Of a DNA stretch of 64,000 bases, positions 24,219 to 33,341 are shown one piece after another. The position numbers and the translations under genes were made by a program. Location: assembly GCA_964511075.1 (NCBI GenBank), contig CAZEDM010000006.1, positions 124,001-188,000 of the forward strand, read 5' to 3'. Source of the stretch: CAZEDM01 sp964511075 (GTDB lineage: Bacteria; Zixibacteria; MSB-5A5; RBG-16-43-9). Numbering within the stretch: the stretch's first letter is position 1; every line of letters starts with the position of its first letter. The notes below the pieces were generated by a model that saw only the letters and a list, made by a program, of their open reading frames with translations, searched no databases and was not told the DNA's origin.

Positions 24219-25136
24219 TCAGTCCCCGCTGTCTAACCTTTTGAGCCCATACTTCTTAGCCAGATTTAAAGCTTCTGCATATTCCCGGGAGGTGATCCTT
24301 CGGTTTAAAGGCGGGAAATTATCTGAGTGGTAAGCAGGACGGTATTGATCCATTAGATTCACATAGGAATTTTTGGAAAGGTTGGAAGATATGAATTTCA
24401 GCGCCTCATCTGTTCCGGCTAAGTTCTCCGGAAGGACCAAATGCCGGATGATAAGACCCCGCTGTGCAATCCCTCTTTGGTCTACTATAAGATCACCTGT
24501 TTGCCTGTGCATCTCTATGAGAGCAGATTTTACGATCTCCGGATAATCCGGTGCCTTACATAATCTTTGGGCTGTTTCTGAATCTGAGAATTTGAAATCG
24601 GGCATATATATATCGAAAACCCCCTCTAAAAGCTCCAGAGTTGACACCAGATCATATCCTCCGGTGTTATAGACTAAAGGTAAGTCCAGTCCCTTTTCTA
24701 TAGCCAAGGTTAAGGCTCTGAGAATCTGCGGAACCACATGCGTGGGGGTTACGAAGTTGATATTATGGCATTCCATATTTTTCAGCCTTAACATTGCTTC
24801 TGATAACTCTTCATCGCTGGCTGGAGAACCTTCACCCAGATGGCTAATATCATAGTTCTGGCAGAAGACACATCCCAGATTGCAGTGGGTAAAAAAAATA
24901 GTCCCTGACCCTCTTGTTCCAACCAAAGGAGATTCCTCGCCCAAATGCGGGCCAAAAGAGGAGACATAAGCAAATTCTCCGGTCTTGCAGACCCCTTTTC
25001 CATCCTTTAGACGATTGACCTTACACCTTCTGGGGCAGAGCTGGCAGGAGGAGAGCTTTTGATTCAAAATCTCGATTCGCCTGAAAAGCTCCTTGGATTG
25101 GTAGAGTTTTAAATATCCTGGCTTAAAGTTTTCCAT
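24219..25136 (-). CDS. Radical SAM protein, PflA-like (COG1313 type)
   Basis: A 305-aa radical SAM enzyme. The [4Fe-4S] triad CxxxCxxC is in THCNLGCVFCQNYDIS (about residues 85-95). An extra cysteine group near the N-terminus (CQLCPRRCKVNR, then GVCKTG) is typical of pyruvate formate-lyase activase-like proteins of the COG1313 family. Later core strands include NFVTPTHVVPQIL, LVYNTGGYD and YMPDFKFSD. Members of this group are annotated as activases but their targets are generally unknown. No glycyl-radical enzyme is encoded nearby. It forms a probable two-gene unit with the EndoV-like gene 10 nt downstream. Confidence 0.88.
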   Translation of the reverse strand: MENFKPGYLKLYQSKELFRRIEILNQKLSSCQLCPRRCKVNRLKDGKGVCKTGEFAYVSSFGPHLGEESPLVGTRGSGTIFFTHCNLGCVFCQNYDISHLGEGSPASDEELSEAMLRLKNMECHNINFVTPTHVVPQILRALTLAIEKGLDLPLVYNTGGYDLVSTLELLEGVFDIYMPDFKFSDSETAQRLCKAPDYPEIVKSALIEMHRQTGDLIVDQRGIAQRGLIIRHLVLPENLAGTDEALKFISSNLSKNSYVNLMDQYRPAYHSDNFPPLNRRITSREYAEALNLAKKYGLKRLDSGD

Positions 25137-25175
25137 CTTCTATTTTACGCAGTTGAAAGTCTTTTCTTCTTATTT

Positions 25176-25280
25176 CCTCCCTTGATGGGAGGGATAAAGG
25201 GAGGGTGAATCTTTTTTGCCGTGCCTGCCAGGCCCCCTGACCTGGCAGGTCCTCGTCGGGTCAGGGGACCCGACGAGCAC
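25176..25280. repeat. Cluster of nested intergenic palindromes
   Basis: Contains CCTCCCTTGATGGGAGGG with the following AAAGGGAGGGTG, then a compound element running GTGC...GCAC. The compound element is made of two hairpins, TGCCAGG...CCTGGCA and GTCGGGTC...GACCCGAC. The same modules recur at 31367-31663, 32999-33295 and 35763-36060. Confidence 0.75.
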
Positions 25281-25317
25281 AGAGAGTGGCTGTTCGTCGA
25301 TCGAATGCATTCCCAAT

Positions 25318-25743
25318 TTATTTCCTGGTAAATATCACCTCCAATATCAACTCGTACTCCCCTTCGGAATTCGGGTGGTCCATTCTCAAAACCACTTTGT
25401 CTTTGCTGATTTTTTTGAATGTCTGTTTAAGCAGGGTATCGTGCCAGTTCAGAAACAAAATCTCATCACTGACGAAATCACAGGTTGCGGTCTGGTAATT
25501 TCCCGAGCTTTCAAACCACCAGAATCGATAAATTTTAGCCTTTCCATCCCAGGCAAAGATCGCATGCGCTTTTCCTTCCTGTCCGTTTATGGATGAGAAG
25601 TAATCGAAATAAACATATTTGTCATCCAGCGCCCTCTTGAAAGTTCCGCCACCAGTTCCTGTGGCGGCTTCACTGAACTTGCTTTTTGGAATTTTATACT
25701 CCAAATCCCAACCACCCAATAAAAAATCAAATTTCTTCATCAT
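25318..25743 (-). CDS. DUF1579-like protein
   Basis: A small (141-aa) beta-rich protein starting KFDFLLGGWDLEYKI, the opening typical of DUF1579 and related lipocalin-like barrels. Alternating strands follow (KYVYFDYFSSING, GKAKIYRFWWFESSGNYQTATC, EYELILEVIFTRK). The ATG at 25743 is preferred over the upstream in-frame ATG because AAGGAG lies just before it. It has no signal peptide. Function unknown; small-ligand binding is possible from the fold. It is followed downstream by repeats and preceded by the methyltransferase-like gene at 25797. Confidence 0.65.
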   Translation of the reverse strand: MMKKFDFLLGGWDLEYKIPKSKFSEAATGTGGGTFKRALDDKYVYFDYFSSINGQEGKAHAIFAWDGKAKIYRFWWFESSGNYQTATCDFVSDEILFLNWHDTLLKQTFKKISKDKVVLRMDHPNSEGEYELILEVIFTRK

Positions 25744-25796
25744 TTTTGACTCCTTGGGCATGGCTTGATTAAAGGTATCTTTCCTCTTTATGGATG

Positions 25797-26324
25797 TTAA
25801 AACAAAAACGGAATAAACATTTTGGTCTGCTTCATATAATCCTGATATGAGTTACCAAAAAAACGCATATTCTCTATTTCCTCCGTCTTGGCAGTCGTTG
25901 TCCAGAAGAAAGTCGCAATCACCGCCAAAAAAAAGCCTATCCAAGAAGGACGTTTGAAAAACACTCCCCAGGTACCAAATAAACCCGAACTATAGAGAGG
26001 GTGCCGAATATAGCGGTAAGCTCCAACCTTCACCAATTCAGTCGTCTTTTCTATACCGATCAACGAGGGGTCGTTCCGCTCACTTTGAGGATTCCCCACC
26101 ATACGCAATAGCTGAAAACCGTGAATAACCAGAAATAAGGAAACTACCAGCAAGAGCCATGAAACTACCTGATGAGTACTGAACGGTTTATAGAACCAGT
26201 AATCAAGATTCAGCAGAACCATAATCAGGATCGCTTCAAAAGCGAAAAAGCGGTAAAAACCGTGGGACTTGGGATAAGGCAGTGACTTCCAGGATAAACA
26301 GACGAGTGCAGCAGTTGTGCCCAC
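25797..26324 (-). CDS. Isoprenylcysteine carboxyl methyltransferase-type membrane methyltransferase
   Basis: A 175-aa integral membrane protein with about four hydrophobic segments (residues 1-11, 26-42, 53-72 and 116-138). The family signature is present: GAYRYIRHPLYSSG near 101-114, and EEIENMRFFGNSYQDYMKQT near the C-terminus, the ICMT/PEMT SAM-binding motifs RHPxY and E(x)nFGxxYxxY. Such enzymes methylate isoprenoid or phospholipid substrates at the membrane; the substrate is unknown. No ATG is available between the upstream stop and 26324, so the start is the GTG at 26324, with no clear ribosome-binding site. The start is therefore uncertain. Confidence 0.75.
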   Translation of the reverse strand: MGTTAALVCLSWKSLPYPKSHGFYRFFAFEAILIMVLLNLDYWFYKPFSTHQVVSWLLLVVSLFLVIHGFQLLRMVGNPQSERNDPSLIGIEKTTELVKVGAYRYIRHPLYSSGLFGTWGVFFKRPSWIGFFLAVIATFFWTTTAKTEEIENMRFFGNSYQDYMKQTKMFIPFLF

Positions 26325-26514
26325 AAAAATGATTACTTTTAATAGCTCAGACGTAGCACCTCACTTAACAATAGTTGATAGCCGGACAAAAGTCCATCAG
26401 TCTAATAAAATCAGTATCACGGCTATTTCCAAGCAAATAAACCCCCTTTTATATATTTTTTCAGTTATCTTAACTTTAACGGTAAGCAGAGAACCCTCAG
26501 GCAAATAGATTCGC

Positions 26515-27830
26515 CTAAGGTGGTTCAGTGTCCTTGAACCACTTCGGGGGCTCGATACTTTCCTTTCGATAGAATTTTTCTAACCTTTGCCGGTTTTTCC
26601 CACCCGGCTTCAATCCCAGAAACTCAAGCGCATTTCCGCCGAGAAAACCATCTATCTCATCATCCCTAAAAAGATCATCATGCTTAAACACCTCAAGGTA
26701 TCCATCCTTGAAATTCTCAAAATTCTTTACCCGTTTTATGACATGCCAGTCGATACCGAACAGGATTTTCTTCTTTATATCAGGCCAGTGATCTTCAAAA
26801 TCTCTTCTCATATCCCTGTAATCATTTTTGAACTTTTTCCTGTCGCTACCTGATAAAACCCTGTGATGTGAAACATCGGTGTACAGATACTTGTACTGTA
26901 AAAGCATTTCGCAAATGTCTTTGACCCAACCTTTTCTCCCATGGTAACGATGTTCCTGGCACCAGCCAAAATGCGCCAGATTTAGATGAAGATCTTCAAA
27001 TCTCTTTTGCGAAAGCACCTCGTGCCAGAATACGGCCTGACCGAAATCAAAGCTGGCATTGTGATACGATTCAATGCCGTACATACCGCAGTGGGTGGTG
27101 ATGGGGACCTGGTTTTCGATGCAATAATCGTAAAGTTCCGACAGTACCTCATCGTATTCTTCGCCCTTGAATATATGGTATCCCCTTTTCCTGTGTAGCC
27201 CGATTCGCTCTCTCCTTTTATCCTCCACAGTTGCGTTGTTGAAGGGCTTATATCCCATTGAGTTGTATAGCTTCACCCCGATGAAGCCTTTGTTCTCGAC
27301 AGCGTCTTTGACCAGCTGCAGGGAGCCTGACAACTCTGGCCTTCTATCGGGATTAAGCATATTTTTCCTGAAAGCAAGTTCTCGTGCCGGGCAGAATGGA
27401 ACGAAGGGATGAATCCTCCCCTTATAGGGAATTATGATGTTCCTGTGAACGAACTCTATCTGATCTACTATGGGGTTATCCGGAGAGTTTCTGAACCAGT
27501 ATTCGAAGTCGATCATCAGCGGAACGTACAGGTCGATCTCGTCTTTCTGGAAAGAGTGTCCACCCATTTTCGATACTGCTTACCCATAGCCATATAAACG
27601 ATTTTCAGGATGAACTTGCACAGGGTTTTGGACGCTTGTTTCTTTCTCTTCTTGGGAGACAGGCTGCTTCTAATGCATCTGGCTATCAAAATAATCATAA
27701 TACGTCTTAAGCGCAGCTTACTTAAAATTTTCTCCATCAGTGTTATTGGGTCACGTGAACTAAGATACCCTTTCAACGGGATATCCCTGGCATTGAAGAT
27801 ATGTGCATGGACGTCTATGACCGGTTTTAT
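26515..27830 (-). pseudogene. Amidohydrolase-superfamily (TIM-barrel) protein, start-codon loss and frameshift
   Basis: The N-terminus reads KPVIDVHAHIFNARDIP, the metal-binding HxH of amidohydrolases. The body includes VPLMIDFEYWFRNS, ITTHCGMYGIES, LNLAHFGW and ILFGIDWHV, matching the remaining His/Asp metal ligands of amidohydrolase-2 enzymes. Two lesions are visible. At the expected start (27830-27828) the codon is ATA, although AGGAGAGG lies at the right distance upstream. Near 27530 the frame must shift by one base to pass from VDTLSRK to DEIDLYVPLMIDF. Without these lesions the product would be about 438 aa. It is probably inactive or an assembly artefact. Confidence 0.8.
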
Positions 27831-28039
27831 CTTAACCTCTCCTGAAAGTTCTTGCCGATTAACTGTCTATTGCTCGAAAGACTGGTTTATCTACTTTAAA
27901 CTCTATCCTTGTCGATTTTGCCAGGCAGTCCTATCGTAGCTACTTGACCTGCTTGACCGGACCTCTGCCTGAGCAACTGCTCTCTCTTATTCAGAAGCTG
28001 TTCTGTCTGGACCTGCTCCCGGCTGTGAAATTCCAGAGA

Positions 28040-29314
28040 TTAAAACTTTATATTATAATCCTCGCTCAATTTCCTTCCAAATTTCTCTGTCGAATGCAGC
28101 TCGGTTTCCGAATTAAGGGCGCTGACTAAAGATTTCCTGGGCACTCCTGAATGGTGACCCTTCTTGGTCGAAAGCAGGGAGACCAGACGAGGTTTCTTCT
28201 TACTTCGGAACTTGAACAAGTTCCACAGAGATTTTGGGGTTGCGTTGGTGCTGCCGTGGTGGCCCACCTTATATAATAACACATCCTTCAGAGGTTTTTT
28301 TCGATCTTTATTCTCCAGCGTATACTGCCAGTTTTCCAGCTGGGCGTCTCCGGGGAAAAGCAGTGCCTTGTCCCCGATCTCAAAGAGCAGGATCACGCTG
28401 GTATTATTGAGCGCTGTATCGAGCTGGCGCACGATTCGCTGAACATTCTGCAGCTGGGCTGAGTCCAGTTTCTTAACCAGCCATTTCACGTAAGAGGGAG
28501 AACTTGCAACGCGGCTAACCGCGGCTCTGGGAAAGAGTGCTGATCTGCCTCTCTCGGTTGTAGGGTTAGCGCTGCTTCTGGCACCCAGCTGTTTATAAAG
28601 TTTCCAGAACTCCCCTTCATCCCACTGGGTTTGTGTGCGGATAGTCTTAGTCTGCGCCAGGGTTGGGGGACCAAGCACCGAAACCCGCACGCCCGGCAAC
28701 AGCTTTTCTAAACCTGATTTGCTGCCGGCATAAACATAAGCATGCTTTTTGCACATCTTGTTTAACTGCAGGATTGCCTCTTTATTCTCGATATCCAGTG
28801 AAGCCAAACGGTTAATCTGGCTTCGGGTACGGGCGCCGGCTGCGGCCAAGATCTTATCCGAATGAACAACCAGATAACTCGCAAATTCCTGAGCGGCGCT
28901 CGGACTTTTGAGACGCCTGACTGCACCGGTAAACACTGTAGGAGGTTTGAGCGCCTTTTCTTTAGCCTTGGGATGCTCGGTCCAGGGCTGTATCACGATC
29001 TTGGGCTTCAATTTCCCTAATTTCTCATCCAGTCCCTTCAAACCGAAGGCGCTCAGGTGATCTTTATGCCGGTGTGTAACCACCACGGCATCGACATGCC
29101 CTTTACAATCTCCAATAAGCTGGTTTACTACTTTAGTCATATGATCTTTCTTCTCGGTGGTCGATCCGCAGTCGATCAAAACCCGCCGCTTTTCCCCGCC
29201 TGCATAGGAAAAAGTGAGCAGGAAACAGTCCCCAAAGCCAACATCGTACATTATAACTTTTACCTGCTTGGGCTTTTTTGGCTGAACAGGCTTATTCCTT
29301 TTTTTCTTACTCAT
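28040..29314 (-). CDS. MBL-fold metallo-hydrolase (ComEC-C-like), coupled to a metallopeptidase
   Basis: A 424-aa cytosolic protein with a Lys-rich start (MSKKKRNKPVQPKKPKQVK). Metallo-beta-lactamase motifs follow: VGFGDCFLLTF, VLIDCGS, the zinc site HRHKDH (residues 81-86), LLFPGDAQ and VGHHGSTNAT. The order and the VGHHGS motif resemble the C-terminal domain of ComEC/Rec2 and stand-alone relatives that hydrolyse nucleic acid or nucleotides. A large insertion of about 170 residues lies between the HxHxDH strand and the later ligands. The ATG overlaps the stop of the upstream metallopeptidase gene (ATGAGTAA, 8 nt), so the two are translationally coupled. Its substrate and partner role are unknown. 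Confidence 0.85.
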   Translation of the reverse strand: MSKKKRNKPVQPKKPKQVKVIMYDVGFGDCFLLTFSYAGGEKRRVLIDCGSTTEKKDHMTKVVNQLIGDCKGHVDAVVVTHRHKDHLSAFGLKGLDEKLGKLKPKIVIQPWTEHPKAKEKALKPPTVFTGAVRRLKSPSAAQEFASYLVVHSDKILAAAGARTRSQINRLASLDIENKEAILQLNKMCKKHAYVYAGSKSGLEKLLPGVRVSVLGPPTLAQTKTIRTQTQWDEGEFWKLYKQLGARSSANPTTERGRSALFPRAAVSRVASSPSYVKWLVKKLDSAQLQNVQRIVRQLDTALNNTSVILLFEIGDKALLFPGDAQLENWQYTLENKDRKKPLKDVLLYKVGHHGSTNATPKSLWNLFKFRSKKKPRLVSLLSTKKGHHSGVPRKSLVSALNSETELHSTEKFGRKLSEDYNIKF

Positions 29315-31076
29315 CTTCCCACTCCTCCTTGGGTTCGATTCTTCCATCTCTCCTCATATGCATCCTAGCAAAACGCTGCCCTTCAGGAGAGCCGTCGGAA
29401 AATCCATAGCGCTTGCTTTTATCGCGAATCCCATGCTTCCACAGATATGCCAGCCGTTTGTTCTGACGTTCCGGATCATCGATCCTGTTGTGTATATGGT
29501 ATTTTAAACGACCGAAATCGTCGAAGATAAGCACCCCGCCGCCGTTGAGCCGAACCTGAGTATCGTCTGGCATCCCCTCTGGCTTTTCCATATCCTTACC
29601 TATGCTGCGTAACTGACCTGCCTGTACGTCGAGTGTCTGTCGGTATTCGGCTACGGTCTCCTTCAAGGCGAAACCATCCGGTGCGATCCGCAGACAGGGT
29701 CGCAGGGATATAACCCAGGTATAGGCGTTCTCGAAAATTTTCAGCGGTTCCCTGTTTTCCCATAAAAACCTGAAGACCTCGTTTTTATCCTGCTGCAGGG
29801 ATTCCCGGTGAACGCATTCGTAATCTAGGGACTTCTCCGATTCATCCGAGGGCTTTTTCCATATTCCCAATTCCGGCACTATATCTTTTAGCAATTGAGA
29901 TTTAGTTCCTGAAGCTGGTTTAATTCTCCATCGATCGAACTCTTTCCTCAAGACCTTGCGATACTCATATTTCCCGTCATCCGGAAGCAGCTCATAATCA
30001 GCAGTGAGAAGGGCTGACAGGAAATCTTCGAAAGTGATATCGACTACCGGGCAGTAATCCAAAGCCCGGATACACATCGTCAGCAGGTGATTTGCTGCAT
30101 CACAACCATCCTCCACTACCCGGTCAGCAGCAACTTCTCCACCCTTGGCAGGCAGCCAGGACCTCAGCCGCTTTATCCAGACCTGGATGAAGCTGTTCAA
30201 AACCGCCGCGGACAGAATCTCCCCCCGGATATGAGACTCTTCGAAATCGGGAATCTGTCTTGCATCCTCCCTGGGTTTGCGGCTAACTGCCCGGCGCAGA
30301 CAATCGGCTCGATACCTGCTGGCTTTGCTGATCTCTTTACCAAACTGCTCAGCCAGACCGAAAAGCACGCTTTGGCGCAAATCCTCTGCCTTAAGTTTGC
30401 CTATCTGTATGGAATTACTTCCCGGCTTTTTACCGGGTAATAATGCTTTTACCACGTCGCTCAACCCGAACACGGACAAAAGGGCGACCAAGTCCGCGAA
30501 GCCTTCATGGAAACCTGCCTGATCAGGACCGGAGGGAACGGTATACGTATCCCGAAGCCCGTCCAGCAGAGCGTGGGTTGCCTCATGCGCAACAACGTCG
30601 TGTGACAAACAGGTATAGACGATCTCTCCCTTAGTGACCGGAAAGTAGCCGAAAAACAGCCCCTGGGCATCCTCCGAGTAGTAGGCATTGGCATCGGCAA
30701 AGGCATGAGGCGCTACATGCAGTTGGTGGAACCCGAATCCCCAGGAGATGCGCCTGCCAAGTGCCGCCTCGAACCGCGAGAGCAGACGCATTATGATGGC
30801 GTAAACGTTCTGGGCGTGGAACCCGGGATCCTGGAGAAATTTATCATCCGGGGAATTCTCGAACGGATCCTTCTCCTCGTTTATATAATTCCCGGGATCG
30901 AGCGGACGGTACAACACCTTCTGGGAGGAATCGTAGTCCACCACGTGCACCCTGTATCCGCGCGGTCCCGGACCCAGTTTTTCATAGGGGATGTCGACCC
31001 TGGCTTTTAGAATCTTCCCCTGCGAATCTTTGATAGACGGGTCCTGCGCAATAATCGTCATCTTTCGGGTAATCAT
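29307..31076 (-). CDS. Cytosolic HExxH (gluzincin-like) metallopeptidase paired with an MBL hydrolase
   Basis: A 589-aa protein without signal peptide. The zinc site is HEATH (about residues 164-168), followed 23 residues later by FHEGFADLVAL, whose Glu fits the third zinc ligand of gluzincins (thermolysin/fungalysin style HExxH...E). The N-terminal 160 residues are a beta-rich domain (YRVHVVDYDSSQKVLYRP). The C-terminal 350 residues match no family I recognise; they include an 18-residue DDFGRLKYHIHNRIDDPE segment near the end. The start ATG at 31076 follows AAGGAGG; an upstream in-frame TTG overlaps that site and was rejected. It overlaps the MBL gene by 8 nt. The GC-richer base use than its neighbours suggests acquisition as a two-gene cassette (inference). 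Confidence 0.82.
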   Translation of the reverse strand: MITRKMTIIAQDPSIKDSQGKILKARVDIPYEKLGPGPRGYRVHVVDYDSSQKVLYRPLDPGNYINEEKDPFENSPDDKFLQDPGFHAQNVYAIIMRLLSRFEAALGRRISWGFGFHQLHVAPHAFADANAYYSEDAQGLFFGYFPVTKGEIVYTCLSHDVVAHEATHALLDGLRDTYTVPSGPDQAGFHEGFADLVALLSVFGLSDVVKALLPGKKPGSNSIQIGKLKAEDLRQSVLFGLAEQFGKEISKASRYRADCLRRAVSRKPREDARQIPDFEESHIRGEILSAAVLNSFIQVWIKRLRSWLPAKGGEVAADRVVEDGCDAANHLLTMCIRALDYCPVVDITFEDFLSALLTADYELLPDDGKYEYRKVLRKEFDRWRIKPASGTKSQLLKDIVPELGIWKKPSDESEKSLDYECVHRESLQQDKNEVFRFLWENREPLKIFENAYTWVISLRPCLRIAPDGFALKETVAEYRQTLDVQAGQLRSIGKDMEKPEGMPDDTQVRLNGGGVLIFDDFGRLKYHIHNRIDDPERQNKRLAYLWKHGIRDKSKRYGFSDGSPEGQRFARMHMRRDGRIEPKEEWEDE

Positions 31077-31366
31077 CTCATAGCCTCCTTGAGACAAGTT
31101 TATCTATATTAATGGAGTTACACCCATAATTATTTCCAGCCATTTGAAACCTTTTTTTGGTTTGAGAATTTTTAATATGATAAAAAAGTTTCGAACTGCT
31201 GTCAAGTTAAAAATTCATAAAGCTACGATATTTTATCAGCCCCAATAAATATATCACCTTACATTACTTAAGTTTAATCTCTCTAAAATAGGAAAGGAGT
31301 ATGACCGGACAACTGAGCAGGCAAGATTTTGTCAGGAGAGAAGATTAATTTAAAAAGGAAGGGTAT
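31077..31366. other. AT-rich upstream region of the peptidase/MBL cassette
   Basis: About 290 nt with no coding frame. It should contain the promoter of the cassette, but no convincing -35/-10 pair was identified. It ends where the 297-bp direct repeat begins. Confidence 0.4.
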
Positions 31367-31663
31367 GAGAAAAGTAAGTCAACCATGTCTGAGGGCTGGT
31401 TGACAAACCTTTTCCATAATTCCCTCCCTTGATGGGAGGGATAAAGGGAGGGTGAAAAATTATCTGTTATTTCCCCCTCTCCCTAACCCTCTCCCACAAA
31501 GGGAGAGGGGATTTAACGTGCCTGACAGGTTTCTCGCCGGGTCAGGGGACCCGACGAGCACAGTAAAAACGGTAGAACAGACATTCCTGTCTGTTCCTAT
31601 ATCTGGCAAAAAGTAGGTCAACTTTGCCCCGCTGAAAGCGGGACTGGCTGGCAATTTATTTCT
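31367..31663. repeat. 297-bp direct repeat, copy 1
   Basis: Aligned without gaps and with only a handful of mismatches to 32999-33295 (offset 1632). It is itself a mosaic of palindromic modules: AGTCAACCATGTC...GGTTGAC, CCTCCCTTGATGGGAGGG, CCCTCTCC...GGAGAGGG, GTCGGGTC-type, ACATTCCTGTCTGT and CCCGCTGAAAGCGGG. Confidence 0.95.
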
Positions 31664-32198
31664 AAGAAACAGCTTCTTTGATCGTTTTTCCACGTAAAAA
31701 GTAAATGATTACGACAAGAGGGGCAGCCCAAATAAGCGTAACCACGCCACCCATTACTGCTCCAAACACTCCAAGCATAGGTGGGACTCCAGAAACCCCT
31801 TCCTGAATTGGAATTTTTGAGGACAGACTTACCCAAGAGATTACCCAGTAAATACCAAAAACTACTGTAAATACTAAACTTAGCCAAGAAATTATTTCGA
31901 GTGCATTTCGAGCCCACTTACGGAGTTTTAAAAACTGGATGCCTGCTATTAGCACAAATATAGCACCCGCAATTTCAAATAACGATATTAAAACATAATA
32001 TTCAAAAATAATAGCTGGCGCCCGAAATTGATCAGGCAATTCCTCCGTTATAGGTGGAACATCTGCCTTCATTTGATTCATAAGTGAGAACATCATCAAA
32101 CCCATTCCTCCCGACAAAATCATCAGAATAGCAGATACTATGAATGTCCATCCGATCACGGTAATTGAGGTCGGTCGTTTTTTTGATATCTCATTCAC
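31662..32198 (-). CDS. Integral membrane protein of unknown function
   Basis: A 178-aa protein with four hydrophobic segments: about residues 12-34 (ITVIGWTFIVSAILMILSGG), 67-88, 100-123 and 143-167 (VFGAVMGGVVTLIWAAPLVVII). The loop after the first segment is acidic (KADVPPITEELPDQF). It has no recognised domain. The start is the GTG at 32198, chosen because GGAG lies six bases before it. Its 3' end abuts repeat copy 1 so closely that the last codons touch the repeat boundary. It lies with the next gene inside the pair of direct repeats. Confidence 0.7.
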   Translation of the reverse strand: MNEISKKRPTSITVIGWTFIVSAILMILSGGMGLMMFSLMNQMKADVPPITEELPDQFRAPAIIFEYYVLISLFEIAGAIFVLIAGIQFLKLRKWARNALEIISWLSLVFTVVFGIYWVISWVSLSSKIPIQEGVSGVPPMLGVFGAVMGGVVTLIWAAPLVVIIYFLRGKTIKEAVS

Positions 32199-32251
32199 AG
32201 TACACTCCTTTTTTCCAAAAGGTCGTTAAGGGAAGACAAACGTCACTCCTA

Positions 32252-32944
32252 TTAGTCGTTCAAATATCCATGTACATACGCCCAGCCATCTATCAGTTCC
32301 CATTTACCCTCTTGAGCATCAAGAGGATATTCCCCATTGGGATAATATAAAAATAAAGCCATCTCATCTACCAGAGGGGGAATCACTAAAAGCACCCAAG
32401 AGTTTCCATGATAAACCTTCTCCGTATCCACCCCGGTTTCATATAAAAAACTTGGGCATGCTTTTATTCCAGTCGACGGTATCTCGTTCAGAAACTCTGG
32501 AACTAAATCAGTTAATTTTTCTGGAGGATGACCATACTTGTTTTCAAAGCTTTTAATTGCGTTAATGATTTGTTCCCCGGTTTGCGCGATACTCTCCATG
32601 GCACGGATTCTGTAGTTATCCCCCTTAGGTGATATCCAAAACCCTGCTACTGCTACAAGGCAGAAAAAAAGTGCGGGGACTACAAAACAACGCAATTTTT
32701 TTACAAAAATAAGAACCGCCAATACAGGTATTGCCAAAAAGAAAGCTAACCATATTAAGGTAACTAACATCAAAGCGAATAACCATCCGGTATCACTATC
32801 AGCCGCATAGGCACGATACATACAATACATTGCAAAAGATGACGCTCCTGCAGCAGCCAGCACCCCCAAGAGAAACCCTATAATTGAGCTTTTTATTCGC
32901 CTTGAGTCTCGATCAAGCAGTAATTGTTTAAACCACTGGCTCAT
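32252..32944 (-). CDS. Membrane protein with a pseudopilin-like periplasmic segment
   Basis: A 230-aa protein. Hydrophobic segments lie at about residues 22-44 (IIGFLLGVLAAAGASSFAMY), 55-82 and 87-104 (CFVVPALFFCLVAVAGFWI). The following soluble part (about 115-230) contains AIKSFENKYGHPPEKLTDLVPEFL, a pattern seen in type II pseudopilins (GspG-like: chain, KYGxPP, LxxLVPxFL). A C-terminal beta-strand region follows. There is no prepilin cleavage motif at the N-terminus, so this is not a true pilin. The ATG at 32944 was chosen over a TTG at 32962. Function unknown. Confidence 0.65.
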   Translation of the reverse strand: MSQWFKQLLLDRDSRRIKSSIIGFLLGVLAAAGASSFAMYCMYRAYAADSDTGWLFALMLVTLIWLAFFLAIPVLAVLIFVKKLRCFVVPALFFCLVAVAGFWISPKGDNYRIRAMESIAQTGEQIINAIKSFENKYGHPPEKLTDLVPEFLNEIPSTGIKACPSFLYETGVDTEKVYHGNSWVLLVIPPLVDEMALFLYYPNGEYPLDAQEGKWELIDGWAYVHGYLND

Positions 32945-32998
32945 ATCTATTGATATCGCCAAACATTAGTTTGTCTATATAGATAAAATTTATGGATA

Positions 32999-33295
32999 GA
33001 GAAAAGTAAGTCAACCATGTCTGAGGGCTGGTTGACAAACCCTTTCCATAATTCCCTCCCTTGATGGGAGGGATAAAGGGAGGGTGAAAAATTATCTGTT
33101 ATTTCCCCCTCTCCCTAACCCTCTCCCACAAAGGGAGAGGGGATTTAACGTGCCTGACAGGTTTCTCGCCGGGTCAGGGGACCCGACGAGCACAGTAAAA
33201 ACGGTAGAACAGACATTCCTGTCTGTTCCTATATCTGGCAAAAAGCAGGTCAACTTTGCCCCGCTGAAAGCGGGACTGGCTGACAATTCATTTCT
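32999..33295. repeat. 297-bp direct repeat, copy 2
   Basis: Near-identical to 31367-31663, same orientation, flanking the two membrane-protein genes. It continues at 33296-33339 into a TCAAGCAGTCCAATTTGACA module that recurs at 34060-34085. There is no transposase in or between the copies. Confidence 0.95.
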
Positions 33296-33341
33296 TTATT
33301 TTTGTCAAGCAGTCCAATTTGACATGCTTGACCTATATAAC

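Noticed and set aside
31367..33295. Composite transposon formed by the 297-bp repeats
   Set aside because: No transposase gene lies in or between the copies, no target-site duplication was recognised, and the enclosed genes are ordinary membrane proteins.
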